64,000 nt of DNA from Pedobacter sp. BMA (GTDB taxonomy: Bacteria > Bacteroidota > Bacteroidia > Sphingobacteriales > Sphingobacteriaceae): the NCBI RefSeq assembly GCF_001027745.1, contig NZ_LECU01000001.1, positions 186,001-250,000 on the forward strand, given 5' to 3'. Position 1 is the stretch's first letter. Every line of letters begins with the position of its first letter. The notes under the pieces were generated by a model. It ran no database searches. It was not told the DNA's origin and saw nothing but the letters and a program-made list of their open reading frames with translations. Made by a program: the position numbers and the translations under genes. This document shows positions 36,515 through 45,945 of the stretch, piece by piece.

Positions 36515-39500
36515 TTAGTACCTAAAATTTAAAGAAACATACGGGTACCACCCATCGGTTGAGTGTCCCATCACAAATCGAACAACTGTGAGTGATGCGG
36601 GAGCGAAATAAACCCCTCCACCAATCCCGTGGTGCCATGTTTGCGAAGCTTCGTCTCTTTTCCAAACCCTACCTACATCATAAAAACCCATTAAGCCAAC
36701 TTGTCCTGGTAATACATAACTCACCAGGTCGCCAAGCTTAGCCCTTAACTCCAGATTGTTATAAAAAACATGCTCACCTGCAAATCTGAACTGGCGGTAC
36801 CCGAGGAGGTTACCCTGCCCGCCTAAAAATAATGACTGATAGAAAGCAGGCTTACCCACCGTTACCCCCCCACCAAAACGGTCAGCCAGAATAAAGTTCT
36901 TTCTTCCATCCAGATTTTTATATAACGAAATACTGGCTGTAAACTGACCAAATGAGTTGGAATATTTATTTACCCCTTTATAGCCCAGTAATTTGAAATC
37001 CACGTAGCTTCCAAGTGTAGGAAGCAAGTCGTTATCACGGGTGTTGTTGGTAAAGTTAACAATTGCACCGGCAAACATCTTTTCGTTTCGTACCGTCGAG
37101 CTATCCGATGAATGTAGTGCACCGGCATTTAAGATGAAGCGTCCATCATTATCCTCACGGTTGAATTTATAGTACTGGTACGATGGTCCGATCGAAAAGG
37201 TAGATTTGGGCCTGCGCCACCGAACAGCTGCATCAATCTGGTAAAGGTTAAAGCGGGCACGGTAGTAACGGATTTCATCACCATGCTCATCAAACTGCGT
37301 GTCATTACCAAGGCCAAAAAAGTTTTGTGTATTGTTAGGCGCATAGGCATCGCCTTTAACTACAATATCACCCTTACCCAATGCTTTCAACCATTCACCT
37401 TTATAGTTGAAACGAAATGCCCGGGTAGAGAAGGAATGTAGAAAAGACAGCGTTTGAGAATTCCCCCAAGGCTGCTTCCGGAATCCTGGATTGGTTTGGT
37501 TATAGATCAGTCCGAGTAATATACCATCGTCATTATTGTAGCCAGCGTTAACCAGGTACGAATTTCTGCGGTACATATCTTTTGGAATATAACTGAAATT
37601 GGAGGTGTCGTTTGAAATTACCTTTCTCACTTTATCCTTATCTTCTCCCTGATAGGTTGCTTTTGTAGTTCTGCCGTAAAGTCTTACAAAACCATTGCTT
37701 TTGGCAAAGTCATAGTATTTATCCCCTTTGCCTCCGATGATGCGAATTTTAATGCCAGAATTTTTGTTATCCAATATCAGGCTATCGTTACCATTGTGCA
37801 TGTAAATCCGAAGCTCACTAGTTACCTTCGGATCAAATTTTCTGTCGAACAACTCGTCTTTAATATTGCCTTCCTTCGAAATCTTATTGATCTTCACCCT
37901 CAAACCATTATTCTTAGCGTCAGTAATTTTGATGAGTTCATTTTTATTGGTGAGTTCAATATCAACTATACGGTTAAAGAAATGATAATAATCATTCATC
38001 ATCTTAGGTAAATCAGCTATACGTTCCCTTAGTGTGGACAACAAAGCGTCATGATGCATCGAATAACCTGGCTCCGGAAGTTTACGCAATGCCTTTTCAA
38101 AAACTTCATCATTGTAACTGGCACAGAACTCCTTTACAACCTGATCAAATTCCTCCTCATCAATATTGGCGGTCCAGCGACTGCTTAACTCCCTTCCCTC
38201 CCATAAGAACCAGTTTATGTTTTTTATGGGTCTTTCATATCCCTGCATCATAGGCAATAGTGATGAGGATTGTGTATAACGCTGAAGAAAACCATCCGAA
38301 CGGTAAAATACCTGGTCTCTATCTCTGGGAACCGGTGTATACTTCGAACCATCTTTAGTTTTGGTTTCTTTCCAACGCCATTGATCTTCATGCCTGTCCC
38401 AGTCGCCGAGCAATACATCTAAAGCCCTGGCACGTACCCAGGCCGGGCCATCCAGTTTATTATCGTTATCATCCGTCAGCTTTTTATCCATTTTTGGCGA
38501 GCTGTCCGATTCACCAACGGGCTCACGTTCTTCGAAAAGGCAAAGTGTATTTGCAAAAGCCGGTTCAAATTCACCTAAGCCATCATCGGGCGATACCCAG
38601 CCAATAACCGGATTAGTATGCGGAATCTTAGCTGCTCTAGCCAGTTCAGGCACAACCAAAGCAGAAAAAGGATGCTGTGCAGACATGTTGTCTTTGATAA
38701 TATCTTTGGCAAACGTATTTCTCAAAGCTTCCGGCAACAACACTTCCGGATATTTTTCAATACTCCGCAATACATATTCCTTCCCGTTTTTATCTTCCAA
38801 CCGCAACGAGCGTGACTGATTTCCACCCCCACGCTGTGTAGCTTTTAAACCGCCCATCATTTCTGAAATACGCAACACAGGCACTTTGGTTTTGGCAGCC
38901 CATTCTTTGCGGTAGTTCTCTCCAAAAACATACCGGTGAAAACGTCCTACGCTATCGTATTCGGGCTTTACACGCACAATGACACTATCCGCAGTGATTG
39001 GTTTATCCCGGTTCCTCACTTTAGCGGGGATGGACTCGAATTTCTTAATGTAGCTGTAAACCTTTTTAACACTGCTATCCGAATACACATAATACTCATA
39101 ACGCATGTCGTTATTCATCAACTGATCAGCAACCACATAACCCTGTTGCATTTCATGGAATAACGAAGTTTTCCCTTCCTTATTGGGTGATACTTTCGAG
39201 CCAGAACCACTGATGATCTGCAGTTGCTTACCCTTTATCAGTTGTAAACCATGTTCATGTCCTGCAACGTAAGTTACATTAGGGTAATCGCCGAAAACTC
39301 CTGTTATCGATTTAATCATATCCTTATAAGCCGGGTGATTCAAATCTTCGGGACTCAACAATGTCGATCTCAGCATGGGATAAACTGAGCCCAATACCGG
39401 TAATGGTATATATAAGTTTTTATTTAATGAGGTTAAAGGAAACAGGTGGTTTCTCAGGTTAAAATAACCACCATGCGGCCCGTAACTCTGAAAAGGATGA

Positions 39501-40120
39501 TGAGAAGCAAGTAATATCACCTTATCTTTATTCTGCTCCAGGAGTTGTTCCATACGTACCAAAACCTCATCTTTGGTTCGGCAATCACATTCTCCTGCCG
39601 GATTTGCTTTGTTGTATGGAAATAACCACCACTCGCTGTCATAAGCAATAATGGTAAGTTTATCGGTCAGCTTAATCTCTACAGGATCAGGACAGCCATC
39701 ATCAGGAATGAGTTTGAGTAAAGGATCATTTTGTGCTTTTAAATAATCATCCTGTGCTTTAATTTTCGCCAGTCCTTTAGGTCCCGATTTATCCCAGTCG
39801 TGGTTACCCGGAATAAAATAAACCGGTGCGCCCATTTTGCGCATCGGTTCAAACTGCGATCTTAAAATCTTTTTTGTCTCCTCCTCTTCAACGCTGCCAG
39901 GCAAGCCCATCCCTGTTGGATATATATTGTCGCCAAGATATACAACCGTTGTTTTTTTTGGGATAATCTGCTTGGCAGCATTTTTTAAGTCCTGCATTTG
40001 TGCAGGGTTCATTTCTCCGGCGTCTCCAAAAAGAATAACACGATATTTTACATCATCCTGTGCTAAAACAATAAACCGTGTTAACAGCAAAATAATAAAT
40101 AGGGTAAATCTTTTAATCAT
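36515..40120 (-). CDS. ACP5-like metallophosphatase fused to a kinase-like domain and an Omp85-type barrel
   Basis: A 1201-residue exported fusion. Signal peptide residues 1-20. Residues 25-330 are a metallophosphoesterase resembling acid phosphatase 5: FGDAG, YLGDNIYPTG, GNHDW, ASHHPF and AGHEHG carry the metal ligands. Residues 400-750 form an unrecognised domain with a kinase-like pattern: strand YVLRSIEK (about 452), catalytic-loop-like GDWDRHEDQW (573-581) and a PRDRDQVF strand (599-605). From about 870 it is a surface-antigen (D15) barrel with LGGQGNLLGYR and a C-terminal aromatic end. It would lie in the outer membrane; which side the enzyme domains face is not clear. It follows the SdiA-regulated-type gene by 38 bases. 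Confidence 0.82.
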   Translation of the reverse strand: MIKRFTLFIILLLTRFIVLAQDDVKYRVILFGDAGEMNPAQMQDLKNAAKQIIPKKTTVVYLGDNIYPTGMGLPGSVEEEETKKILRSQFEPMRKMGAPVYFIPGNHDWDKSGPKGLAKIKAQDDYLKAQNDPLLKLIPDDGCPDPVEIKLTDKLTIIAYDSEWWLFPYNKANPAGECDCRTKDEVLVRMEQLLEQNKDKVILLASHHPFQSYGPHGGYFNLRNHLFPLTSLNKNLYIPLPVLGSVYPMLRSTLLSPEDLNHPAYKDMIKSITGVFGDYPNVTYVAGHEHGLQLIKGKQLQIISGSGSKVSPNKEGKTSLFHEMQQGYVVADQLMNNDMRYEYYVYSDSSVKKVYSYIKKFESIPAKVRNRDKPITADSVIVRVKPEYDSVGRFHRYVFGENYRKEWAAKTKVPVLRISEMMGGLKATQRGGGNQSRSLRLEDKNGKEYVLRSIEKYPEVLLPEALRNTFAKDIIKDNMSAQHPFSALVVPELARAAKIPHTNPVIGWVSPDDGLGEFEPAFANTLCLFEEREPVGESDSSPKMDKKLTDDNDNKLDGPAWVRARALDVLLGDWDRHEDQWRWKETKTKDGSKYTPVPRDRDQVFYRSDGFLQRYTQSSSLLPMMQGYERPIKNINWFLWEGRELSSRWTANIDEEEFDQVVKEFCASYNDEVFEKALRKLPEPGYSMHHDALLSTLRERIADLPKMMNDYYHFFNRIVDIELTNKNELIKITDAKNNGLRVKINKISKEGNIKDELFDRKFDPKVTSELRIYMHNGNDSLILDNKNSGIKIRIIGGKGDKYYDFAKSNGFVRLYGRTTKATYQGEDKDKVRKVISNDTSNFSYIPKDMYRRNSYLVNAGYNNDDGILLGLIYNQTNPGFRKQPWGNSQTLSFLHSFSTRAFRFNYKGEWLKALGKGDIVVKGDAYAPNNTQNFFGLGNDTQFDEHGDEIRYYRARFNLYQIDAAVRWRRPKSTFSIGPSYQYYKFNREDNDGRFILNAGALHSSDSSTVRNEKMFAGAIVNFTNNTRDNDLLPTLGSYVDFKLLGYKGVNKYSNSFGQFTASISLYKNLDGRKNFILADRFGGGVTVGKPAFYQSLFLGGQGNLLGYRQFRFAGEHVFYNNLELRAKLGDLVSYVLPGQVGLMGFYDVGRVWKRDEASQTWHHGIGGGVYFAPASLTVVRFVMGHSTDGWYPYVSLNFRY

Positions 40121-40158
40121 AGTCAGGCGTTTATATAAAGATAAGTATTTTTAACCTA

Positions 40159-41058
40159 TTACTTTTTCAGTTTAAATAACAGGATATTCCCGGCAGACAG
40201 CGTTCCACCTTCATTTGAGATATAAAGGTTATTTTCTTTATCAAAAGCAATCCCCTCAGGCTGATTAAAAAAGCTGCCTTTAAGCGGATAAGCCGTTCTA
40301 ACCTTAAAATCAGCATCTGTTACCAACAGTAATTTATTAATTGACGATAAAATGTACCATTCTCCGGTAGAAGGATTTTTAGCTAAAGCCGAAGGACGGA
40401 ACTTAACCTTACTGTCGCCTGCTACTTCAGCTATTTCTTTAAACGGAAGGCTGTAGGTTTTATCGGGTGTAAATTTACCGGCATCAAATCTGAATGAAAA
40501 GACATCAGTCTGATTCGCTTTACCTTTCTTCACTTCCTTTGTCAGCACAAAAATCTTTCCTGCTTGCTCATCAGCGGCCAGCCCTTCATACTCAGCTTTG
40601 GGTACCAGATCTTTTGTTTTTACAACACCCTTTGCTTCCGGACCATTGATTCCCGATAGTGGGAAGGTATGCAGCTCACCATTACTTTTCAAAACAATTA
40701 CATAGTCATTAATAATGGTTACATCTTCATAATCACCTTTTCCACCAAATTTAGTAAATTTCGACTCCTTATCGCTTAGTCCTAGATGGAACAAATCACC
40801 GTCTTCATCCTGAATGGCAAAAACCTCTTTTACATTACCTTTATGGAAAACAATACCTGAAATCTCAAACAAATTTTGAGGCATGTTATACTTCACAGGA
40901 TTTTCCAGGTCGTAAGGAAATGCAGTTTTACCTGAAGCGCTAACTGTATTTTCTGAAGATGCCTGCTCATCATGTTTTTCATTCACGCAGGATGCTGCTA
41001 CAAAAACCACTGCCGATAAGGCCAATGCGATGGCTATTCCGTTTTTATTTTTTTTCAT
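40159..41058 (-). CDS. SdiA-regulated-type beta-propeller lipoprotein
   Basis: The 299-residue protein begins with a lipoprotein signal (hydrophobic residues 8-22, then AASC with Cys24 as the lipidation site). The rest is a beta-propeller of repeated strand motifs such as ISGIVFHKGNVKEVFAIQDE, EYEGLAADEQAGKIFVLTKE and PEGIAFDKENNLYISNEGG, as in the SdiA-regulated family (PF06977). Such proteins may bind or monitor extracellular material; no reaction is known. It is 8 bases downstream of ppk1 and 38 bases upstream of the phosphatase-barrel gene. Confidence 0.82.
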   Translation of the reverse strand: MKKNKNGIAIALALSAVVFVAASCVNEKHDEQASSENTVSASGKTAFPYDLENPVKYNMPQNLFEISGIVFHKGNVKEVFAIQDEDGDLFHLGLSDKESKFTKFGGKGDYEDVTIINDYVIVLKSNGELHTFPLSGINGPEAKGVVKTKDLVPKAEYEGLAADEQAGKIFVLTKEVKKGKANQTDVFSFRFDAGKFTPDKTYSLPFKEIAEVAGDSKVKFRPSALAKNPSTGEWYILSSINKLLLVTDADFKVRTAYPLKGSFFNQPEGIAFDKENNLYISNEGGTLSAGNILLFKLKK

Positions 41059-41066
41059 AGGGTTAA

Positions 41067-43094
41067 TTAATCTTTTAAGTACTCGTAAATGGCCTCCTGT
41101 GAAGCCACTCTTTTCTCATTATTGTTTACAGGGACGTTGTTCATTTCTGCATCAATTACATTAGCCTGCACATTATCTTGTTTCTGGATAGTGATGATGT
41201 CTAGAATCTCCTGCTTAATTTTATGGTTTTTAATCGGGAAGCAAACCTCTATTCTTCTATAGATATTTCTATTCATCCAATCTGCAGAACCGAGAAAAAC
41301 GTCAGGGTTACCCTGATTATGGAACACAAAAACCCTACCATGTTCCAGGTACCGGTCTACAATTCTGATGATCTTAATATTTGCGCTCATGCCCGCTACA
41401 CCAGCTATCAGCCTGCAAATACTCCTTACAATCAGCTCGATCTTCACCCCGGCCTGCGAAGCTTCATAAAGTTTACTGATCAAAACTTTCTCTTCAAGGT
41501 TATTCATCTTAATGGTAATAGCGGCATCTTTTCCCAGTTTAGCCTGCTCAATTTCCCGGTCAATTAACTGTAAAAAGCGCTCCTGTAAATTAAACTGTGC
41601 TACCAGGAGATGTTTAAATTCAATAAAGTGATCAGGACCAGGTTTAACCCGCTTGGCCAGGAAAATGAAAAGCAACTCCACTTCCCTCAACATCTCCTTA
41701 TCGGCTGTCATCAATATGTGATCGGTATAAAATGCTGCCGTGCTTTCATTAAAGTTGCCGGTAGCCAAAAGCCCGGCATAATGCATCCTTCCCTCGACTT
41801 TACGTTTTACCAGGGCAACTTTAGCATGCACCTTTAAAGCGGTAACGCTATAAATGATATTTACGCCGGTAGCTTTCATCTTTTTAGCCCATTTGATGTT
41901 GTTTTCTTCATCAAACCGTGCTTTCAGCTCAATCAGCACCGTAACCTTTTTTCCATTTTTTGCAGCGCTCATCAGGGCATTCACAATTTTTGAATCGCTG
42001 GCTACCCGATATAGGGTTACATAGATTTCTTCAACAGTAGCATCTATTGCCGCCTCGTTAAAAAAACGAAGGATGCTGTCGTAGCTTTGGTAGGGCGTAT
42101 GAACAATAATATCCTGTTTGTATATCGATTCGGCAAGCGTGCCATCGATAATGTTTGTGTTGCAGATCTTAGGCCAGGAGGGCTGGGAAAGGTGATTTGA
42201 TTTTACCGGGAACGCAATGAAATCTTTGAGGTTATGGTATTTTCCGCCTTCTATCCTGTTGGCTTTCTTTAAATTAAAAACCTTCTTCACTAATGTCATC
42301 ACCTCATCAGGAATGTCTGGCTGATGCAAAAAGCGTGTAGCGAGACCTAAATCCCGTTTTAGTAACTGCTTTTCCAGCTGTTCGGATAAATTACCTGAAT
42401 ATTCATCTTTCAGATCAATTTCCGCATCGCGGGTAATTTTAAAACTGTAACAACCCTTTACCTCCGCATCCGGAAAAATCCTGTCCAGATGGTACCGTAT
42501 TATATCATCGAGAAAAACCACAAATATCTCTTTTTCCCGATCAACCTTGTAGAATCTGGGCAGCTCATCCGATGGGATGTTTAGTACAACTGTTTTGGAT
42601 TCTCCTTGAACCTGGAGCGAAACAATGAAATAAAGCTTGTTATTGGATGGAAAAAAATCGGTCTGTTCCGTTAAAAAAACCGGCTGTAAAAAAGCCATTA
42701 CCTGACTCAGGAAATACTGCGTAATGTTTTTTCCAATCTCTTCGGGATAAGAAGTACCATAAATCAGGTGAATGTGATGTTCCTTAAGCTGAGGGATAAT
42801 ATCCTGTCGTAATACTTTGCCATACCGCTGTTGCTGATCTGCAATTAAATCATTGGCGGATTTTAAAAGGTCATCCTGAATCTTGATATCATTGTCCTCA
42901 CGATTACTTAGCTTTTCGAAAGCCAGCAGGACGGGCATTCTCACCCGGTAAAACTCATCCAGGTTGGAAGAAAAGATCGAAAGAAACTTAATTCGTTCTA
43001 AAAGCGGTACTGTATTCCGCTCTGCCTCCATCAATATCCTTTCGTTAAACTTTAGCCAGCTTAAGTCCCTGTTGAAGTATGTAGTTACAGCCAT
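41067..43094 (-). CDS. ppk1: Polyphosphate kinase 1
   Basis: The 675-residue enzyme reversibly makes inorganic polyphosphate from ATP. The N-terminal signature NRDLSWLKFNERIL is followed by FSSNLDEFYRVRMP. The two catalytic PLD-like domains carry the phospho-accepting His in ALKVHAKVALV, then YAGLLATGNFNESTAAFYTD, and in the second domain the RYLEHGRVFVFHN and GSADWMNRN motifs. Full length. It begins 7 bases after the HD-PycTM gene and is followed after 8 bases by the SdiA-regulated-type gene, in an operon of five. Confidence 0.96.
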   Translation of the reverse strand: MAVTTYFNRDLSWLKFNERILMEAERNTVPLLERIKFLSIFSSNLDEFYRVRMPVLLAFEKLSNREDNDIKIQDDLLKSANDLIADQQQRYGKVLRQDIIPQLKEHHIHLIYGTSYPEEIGKNITQYFLSQVMAFLQPVFLTEQTDFFPSNNKLYFIVSLQVQGESKTVVLNIPSDELPRFYKVDREKEIFVVFLDDIIRYHLDRIFPDAEVKGCYSFKITRDAEIDLKDEYSGNLSEQLEKQLLKRDLGLATRFLHQPDIPDEVMTLVKKVFNLKKANRIEGGKYHNLKDFIAFPVKSNHLSQPSWPKICNTNIIDGTLAESIYKQDIIVHTPYQSYDSILRFFNEAAIDATVEEIYVTLYRVASDSKIVNALMSAAKNGKKVTVLIELKARFDEENNIKWAKKMKATGVNIIYSVTALKVHAKVALVKRKVEGRMHYAGLLATGNFNESTAAFYTDHILMTADKEMLREVELLFIFLAKRVKPGPDHFIEFKHLLVAQFNLQERFLQLIDREIEQAKLGKDAAITIKMNNLEEKVLISKLYEASQAGVKIELIVRSICRLIAGVAGMSANIKIIRIVDRYLEHGRVFVFHNQGNPDVFLGSADWMNRNIYRRIEVCFPIKNHKIKQEILDIITIQKQDNVQANVIDAEMNNVPVNNNEKRVASQEAIYEYLKD

Positions 43095-43101
43095 TTATTT
43101 T

Positions 43102-44319
43102 TTAAAGTTTTCCGTAAGCAGCATAGGCAATCACGAAGGCAAAAACCGCAGCAATTAAGCCCCACATAAAAATATTATAAGCCAGGCGAATAAGCTTGTA
43201 TTTGCGGCCCAATACTACCCCTTGCGAGTATACGTCGGTGATCAGCGTTCCGTATAGAAAATCTGTATCATTCATTACCTTAATCATACCCTCGGTGTAA
43301 CTGGGTAAACTCATTTTGTAAAAGTTACCAAAAAACAGCAGGTTAACCTTTTTATTATCCATATCCTCTTTGGTAAATTCCCCTTTTGGAATGGAAGGGC
43401 GCGTAGATAGTATCGATACCACCACACATGTTAAGCTCACGATGAGCAAAATAAAAGTGGGTATAATCAGGTTACCATGATCTTCAAGCCGGCGGAGCAA
43501 TAAACTCACAATCAACGAAAGCATAATGGAGTTCACTGTAATCAGGATGTGTGCTTTGTTGTCGGCCATGTCACTCAGGCGCTGATTATTCGCCGAAGTA
43601 ATTCTGAACATCGTTTCAATTCCTTTATCTGGCCTGCCATTTTTCTCTTTTTTATTCTTTTTACCCTGTACCACTGCAGGAGCGAAGTTTTTAGGTTCTT
43701 CCTGTTCAACCGAAATTTCTTCCTGAACGCTAAGCTTACTTTTCAGCTTGCTGATGTTGTCCTGCTTCTGATCGTTGAGCAACAAAATAGCATAGTCGGT
43801 ATGGTAACGGTGGGTTTCCATAAACTGGATATCCCGCTTGCGCCACTCTTGCTTCGAAATATCCTTTTTGTAAAGCAACTCCGCCTCTTTGTGCATAAGC
43901 TTACCTTTCTTTCTAAAATCGATTAAACCAAGGTGAAATAAATCCGCATCACAAAGGATTTTATCAATTTGAGTTTCTGGCGACTGAGGAATTTTGGTAG
44001 ATAAAATAGCCTGTTTAACCTGAGCACCTATTTCTTCATCAAGGTGATGCACCGCTAAAAACTGCCGTGCCAGTTCAGCTCCTTTCTGCTCATGGTTAAT
44101 GGCATCTTCAAAATAACCTGTATCATGAAAATATGCCGCTACTGTTACTGTAAAAAAATCCCTTTCATTCAGCTGATAGTGATTGGCAATTTGCTGAGCA
44201 GCTGCAACAACCTCTTTGGTGTGCTCCAAATTATGATAAACCAGCCGTGGATCATTGTGTGTATGGAAATAGTCAGTTACATAATTTTCCGCATCTTGCT
44301 GCAATTGTTTATAGTTCAT
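43102..44319 (-). CDS. HD domain fused to a Pycsar-effector-type membrane domain (PycTM)
   Basis: The 405-residue protein has two parts. Residues 5-190 are an HD phosphohydrolase domain with His33, the HD pair 65-66 (YFHDTG) and a further His76 in INHEQKGAEL. Residues about 235-405 match the Pycsar effector membrane family (DUF5706): a helix with NQRLSDMADNKAHILITVNSI, two membrane helices, the loop LLFFGNFYKMS, and a last helix near the end. In Pycsar anti-phage defence such domains open the membrane when they bind cyclic CMP or UMP. No pyrimidine cyclase lies nearby. It is the first gene of the ppk1 operon. Confidence 0.8.
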   Translation of the reverse strand: MNYKQLQQDAENYVTDYFHTHNDPRLVYHNLEHTKEVVAAAQQIANHYQLNERDFFTVTVAAYFHDTGYFEDAINHEQKGAELARQFLAVHHLDEEIGAQVKQAILSTKIPQSPETQIDKILCDADLFHLGLIDFRKKGKLMHKEAELLYKKDISKQEWRKRDIQFMETHRYHTDYAILLLNDQKQDNISKLKSKLSVQEEISVEQEEPKNFAPAVVQGKKNKKEKNGRPDKGIETMFRITSANNQRLSDMADNKAHILITVNSIMLSLIVSLLLRRLEDHGNLIIPTFILLIVSLTCVVVSILSTRPSIPKGEFTKEDMDNKKVNLLFFGNFYKMSLPSYTEGMIKVMNDTDFLYGTLITDVYSQGVVLGRKYKLIRLAYNIFMWGLIAAVFAFVIAYAAYGKL

Positions 44320-44537
44320 AAGGTCGTTTTGATGGTGTTAAAGTTCTAAACTAGAGAAAACACATTCCTTAAAATAACTTTTAGCTAAAATTGTTTTCCT
44401 TTTTTATGGTTTCTAAAAATACGCTAATTTTTAGTAAATCCTGATGAATTAGTCAAATGATCAGCACAGGCCATTTTTTAGATATTAACTAATTGAAAAG
44501 CAAATCATTCAGTTGCAGATTGTGCAGAACGAAGGCA

Positions 44538-44567
44538 ATAAAAAAACCCTTAATTTAAAATTAAGGG
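44538..44567 (-). terminator. Terminator of the zinc-ribbon gene
   Basis: CCCTTAAT and ATTAAGGG arms (8 bp, extendable through AT pairs) are followed on the minus strand by seven T. It lies 50 bases beyond the stop codon of the 44618-44791 gene. The rest of the 44320-44617 interval shows nothing else recognisable. Confidence 0.7.
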
Positions 44568-44617
44568 CTATAAGTGGCATTTGTTTCGAGAAACATAGTA
44601 AAGCAGTAGGTTGCTTA

Positions 44618-44791
44618 CTACATTACGTAGAACTTATTGTAGCAGCGATAGCATTTATAACGTTTAATGTTTATAAAAGGCAATATCGACTTAAATAGAA
44701 AACCTCTGGGTATTCTGTACGTTTCAAAATTTTTACATTTTGGGCACACAGGGGACGTTTTTACAACGGTAAATTTTTCTGTTGCAGTCAT
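44618..44791 (-). CDS. Small zinc-ribbon protein, 57 aa
   Basis: Starting at the ATG at 44791 the product is 57 residues with two Cys pairs, CPKC and CYRC, 30 residues apart. These would hold one zinc ion in a ribbon. The middle is hydrophobic and basic (IPRGFLFKSILPF). A longer frame from 44833 is possible but adds unconserved residues. The role is unknown; such proteins may bind nucleic acid or partner proteins. It is a single gene with its own terminator, between the lipid and polyphosphate operons. Confidence 0.6.
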   Translation of the reverse strand: MTATEKFTVVKTSPVCPKCKNFETYRIPRGFLFKSILPFINIKRYKCYRCYNKFYVM

Positions 44792-44988
44792 GATTAAGGA
44801 ATAATAAGGATATGATAGTTGTTTGTATATCAAAAATATAAAATTATTATTTTAATACATGCAAATAGAACTACAAATCTCTCTATTTCAACTACTTTTT
44901 AACTTATTTAAACTCAAAACGACTTTTAAATCCCTTTTGACGAGAAAATCAGCTTTTATCACCAAAAGGTGTATAATAAATTAGGGGT

Positions 44989-45945
44989 TTATTCTGAAAT
45001 ATGTTTCACCAGGTAAGTGATAAAGCTTTTAAGGGATGTTTTTTTAATCAGATAATTAAAAGAAAGGATTCCGAAAAGAGCACAGGTTATCCCTGCCAAA
45101 ACATCGAGTATATAATGATGACTGGTATATACAGCCGAAAACCAGATCCCCAACATTACAGTTACGAAAAATACATTGATTTTACCCAGTTTATTTCTGA
45201 AGCCATAGTAACAAACAATTACCGGGTAAGATGAATGAAGGGAAGGCATGGCCGCAAACACATTTGAACCTTTGCTGTATATGCCCTGAAAAAGACTGAT
45301 GTTAAAGTATTGGTCGAAGCGGGCAAGGCCAGCTGTATTACCTGCAGTATTGGCAATGAATCCAAAACCATGTTCCTGTACATACCACGGTGGTGCAGCC
45401 GGAAAAAGATAGTAAATCACAAAGCCAATGAGGTTCACCCAAACAAAAGTAAGCGAGAACTTCACAAACTGATTTTTGTTTTTGAAAAACAGATAAGTAG
45501 CAAATGCAAGTGGCACCGGCACCCACATCAGATAGAAAAACCCCGTTAACACATCCAGAAACACAATGTGGTGCAATTTCAGGTATTCATTAGGAGTAAG
45601 CAGCATACCTCCACCATTGATGCCAAACAGGCTTTTTTCAGTTTCATACAAGCCCTTTATATGCACCTCATTAAACAGGTAATTGGGAAAAGCTTTCATG
45701 TAATCGAATAATATCCAATACACGATGAATATCGAAAAGCCCAAAATAAACCTTCTTGTATTTTTTGAAATAAAAAAAAGAGAACCAAAAATAAAAATCA
45801 ACACCAGCTGATCTACTTTAAAGCCAACGAGAACAAATGACAGCAGCAAATAGGCCACTGCAAGCAGAGAAACGGTATAAATGTTTTTCAGCGAATAAAA
45901 CCTGTTATTAACGAAACTGATTTCCTGCACGTTATTTTTTTTCAA
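44989..45945 (-). CDS. PAP2/AUR1-like transferase, candidate inositol-phosphoryl-ceramide synthase
   Basis: The 318-residue protein has about six membrane helices with the PAP2 motifs MPSLHSSYPVI (C2) and SAVYTSHHYILDVLAG (C3, nucleophile His and Asp). This is the layout of inositol phosphorylceramide synthases such as AUR1. It would move phosphoinositol from phosphatidylinositol to dihydroceramide, releasing diacylglycerol. The start is a TTG at 45945 (14-base overlap with the hydroxylase gene) or a GTG 15 bases later; no ATG is available. It is the last of ten genes in the sphingolipid operon. A plain lipid phosphatase remains possible. Confidence 0.8.
   Translation of the reverse strand: MKKNNVQEISFVNNRFYSLKNIYTVSLLAVAYLLLSFVLVGFKVDQLVLIFIFGSLFFISKNTRRFILGFSIFIVYWILFDYMKAFPNYLFNEVHIKGLYETEKSLFGINGGGMLLTPNEYLKLHHIVFLDVLTGFFYLMWVPVPLAFATYLFFKNKNQFVKFSLTFVWVNLIGFVIYYLFPAAPPWYVQEHGFGFIANTAGNTAGLARFDQYFNISLFQGIYSKGSNVFAAMPSLHSSYPVIVCYYGFRNKLGKINVFFVTVMLGIWFSAVYTSHHYILDVLAGITCALFGILSFNYLIKKTSLKSFITYLVKHISE

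Noticed and set aside
43102..44319. Complete Pycsar anti-phage system
   Set aside because: Only an effector-type domain is present. No pyrimidine cyclase gene is found within 10 kb on either side.
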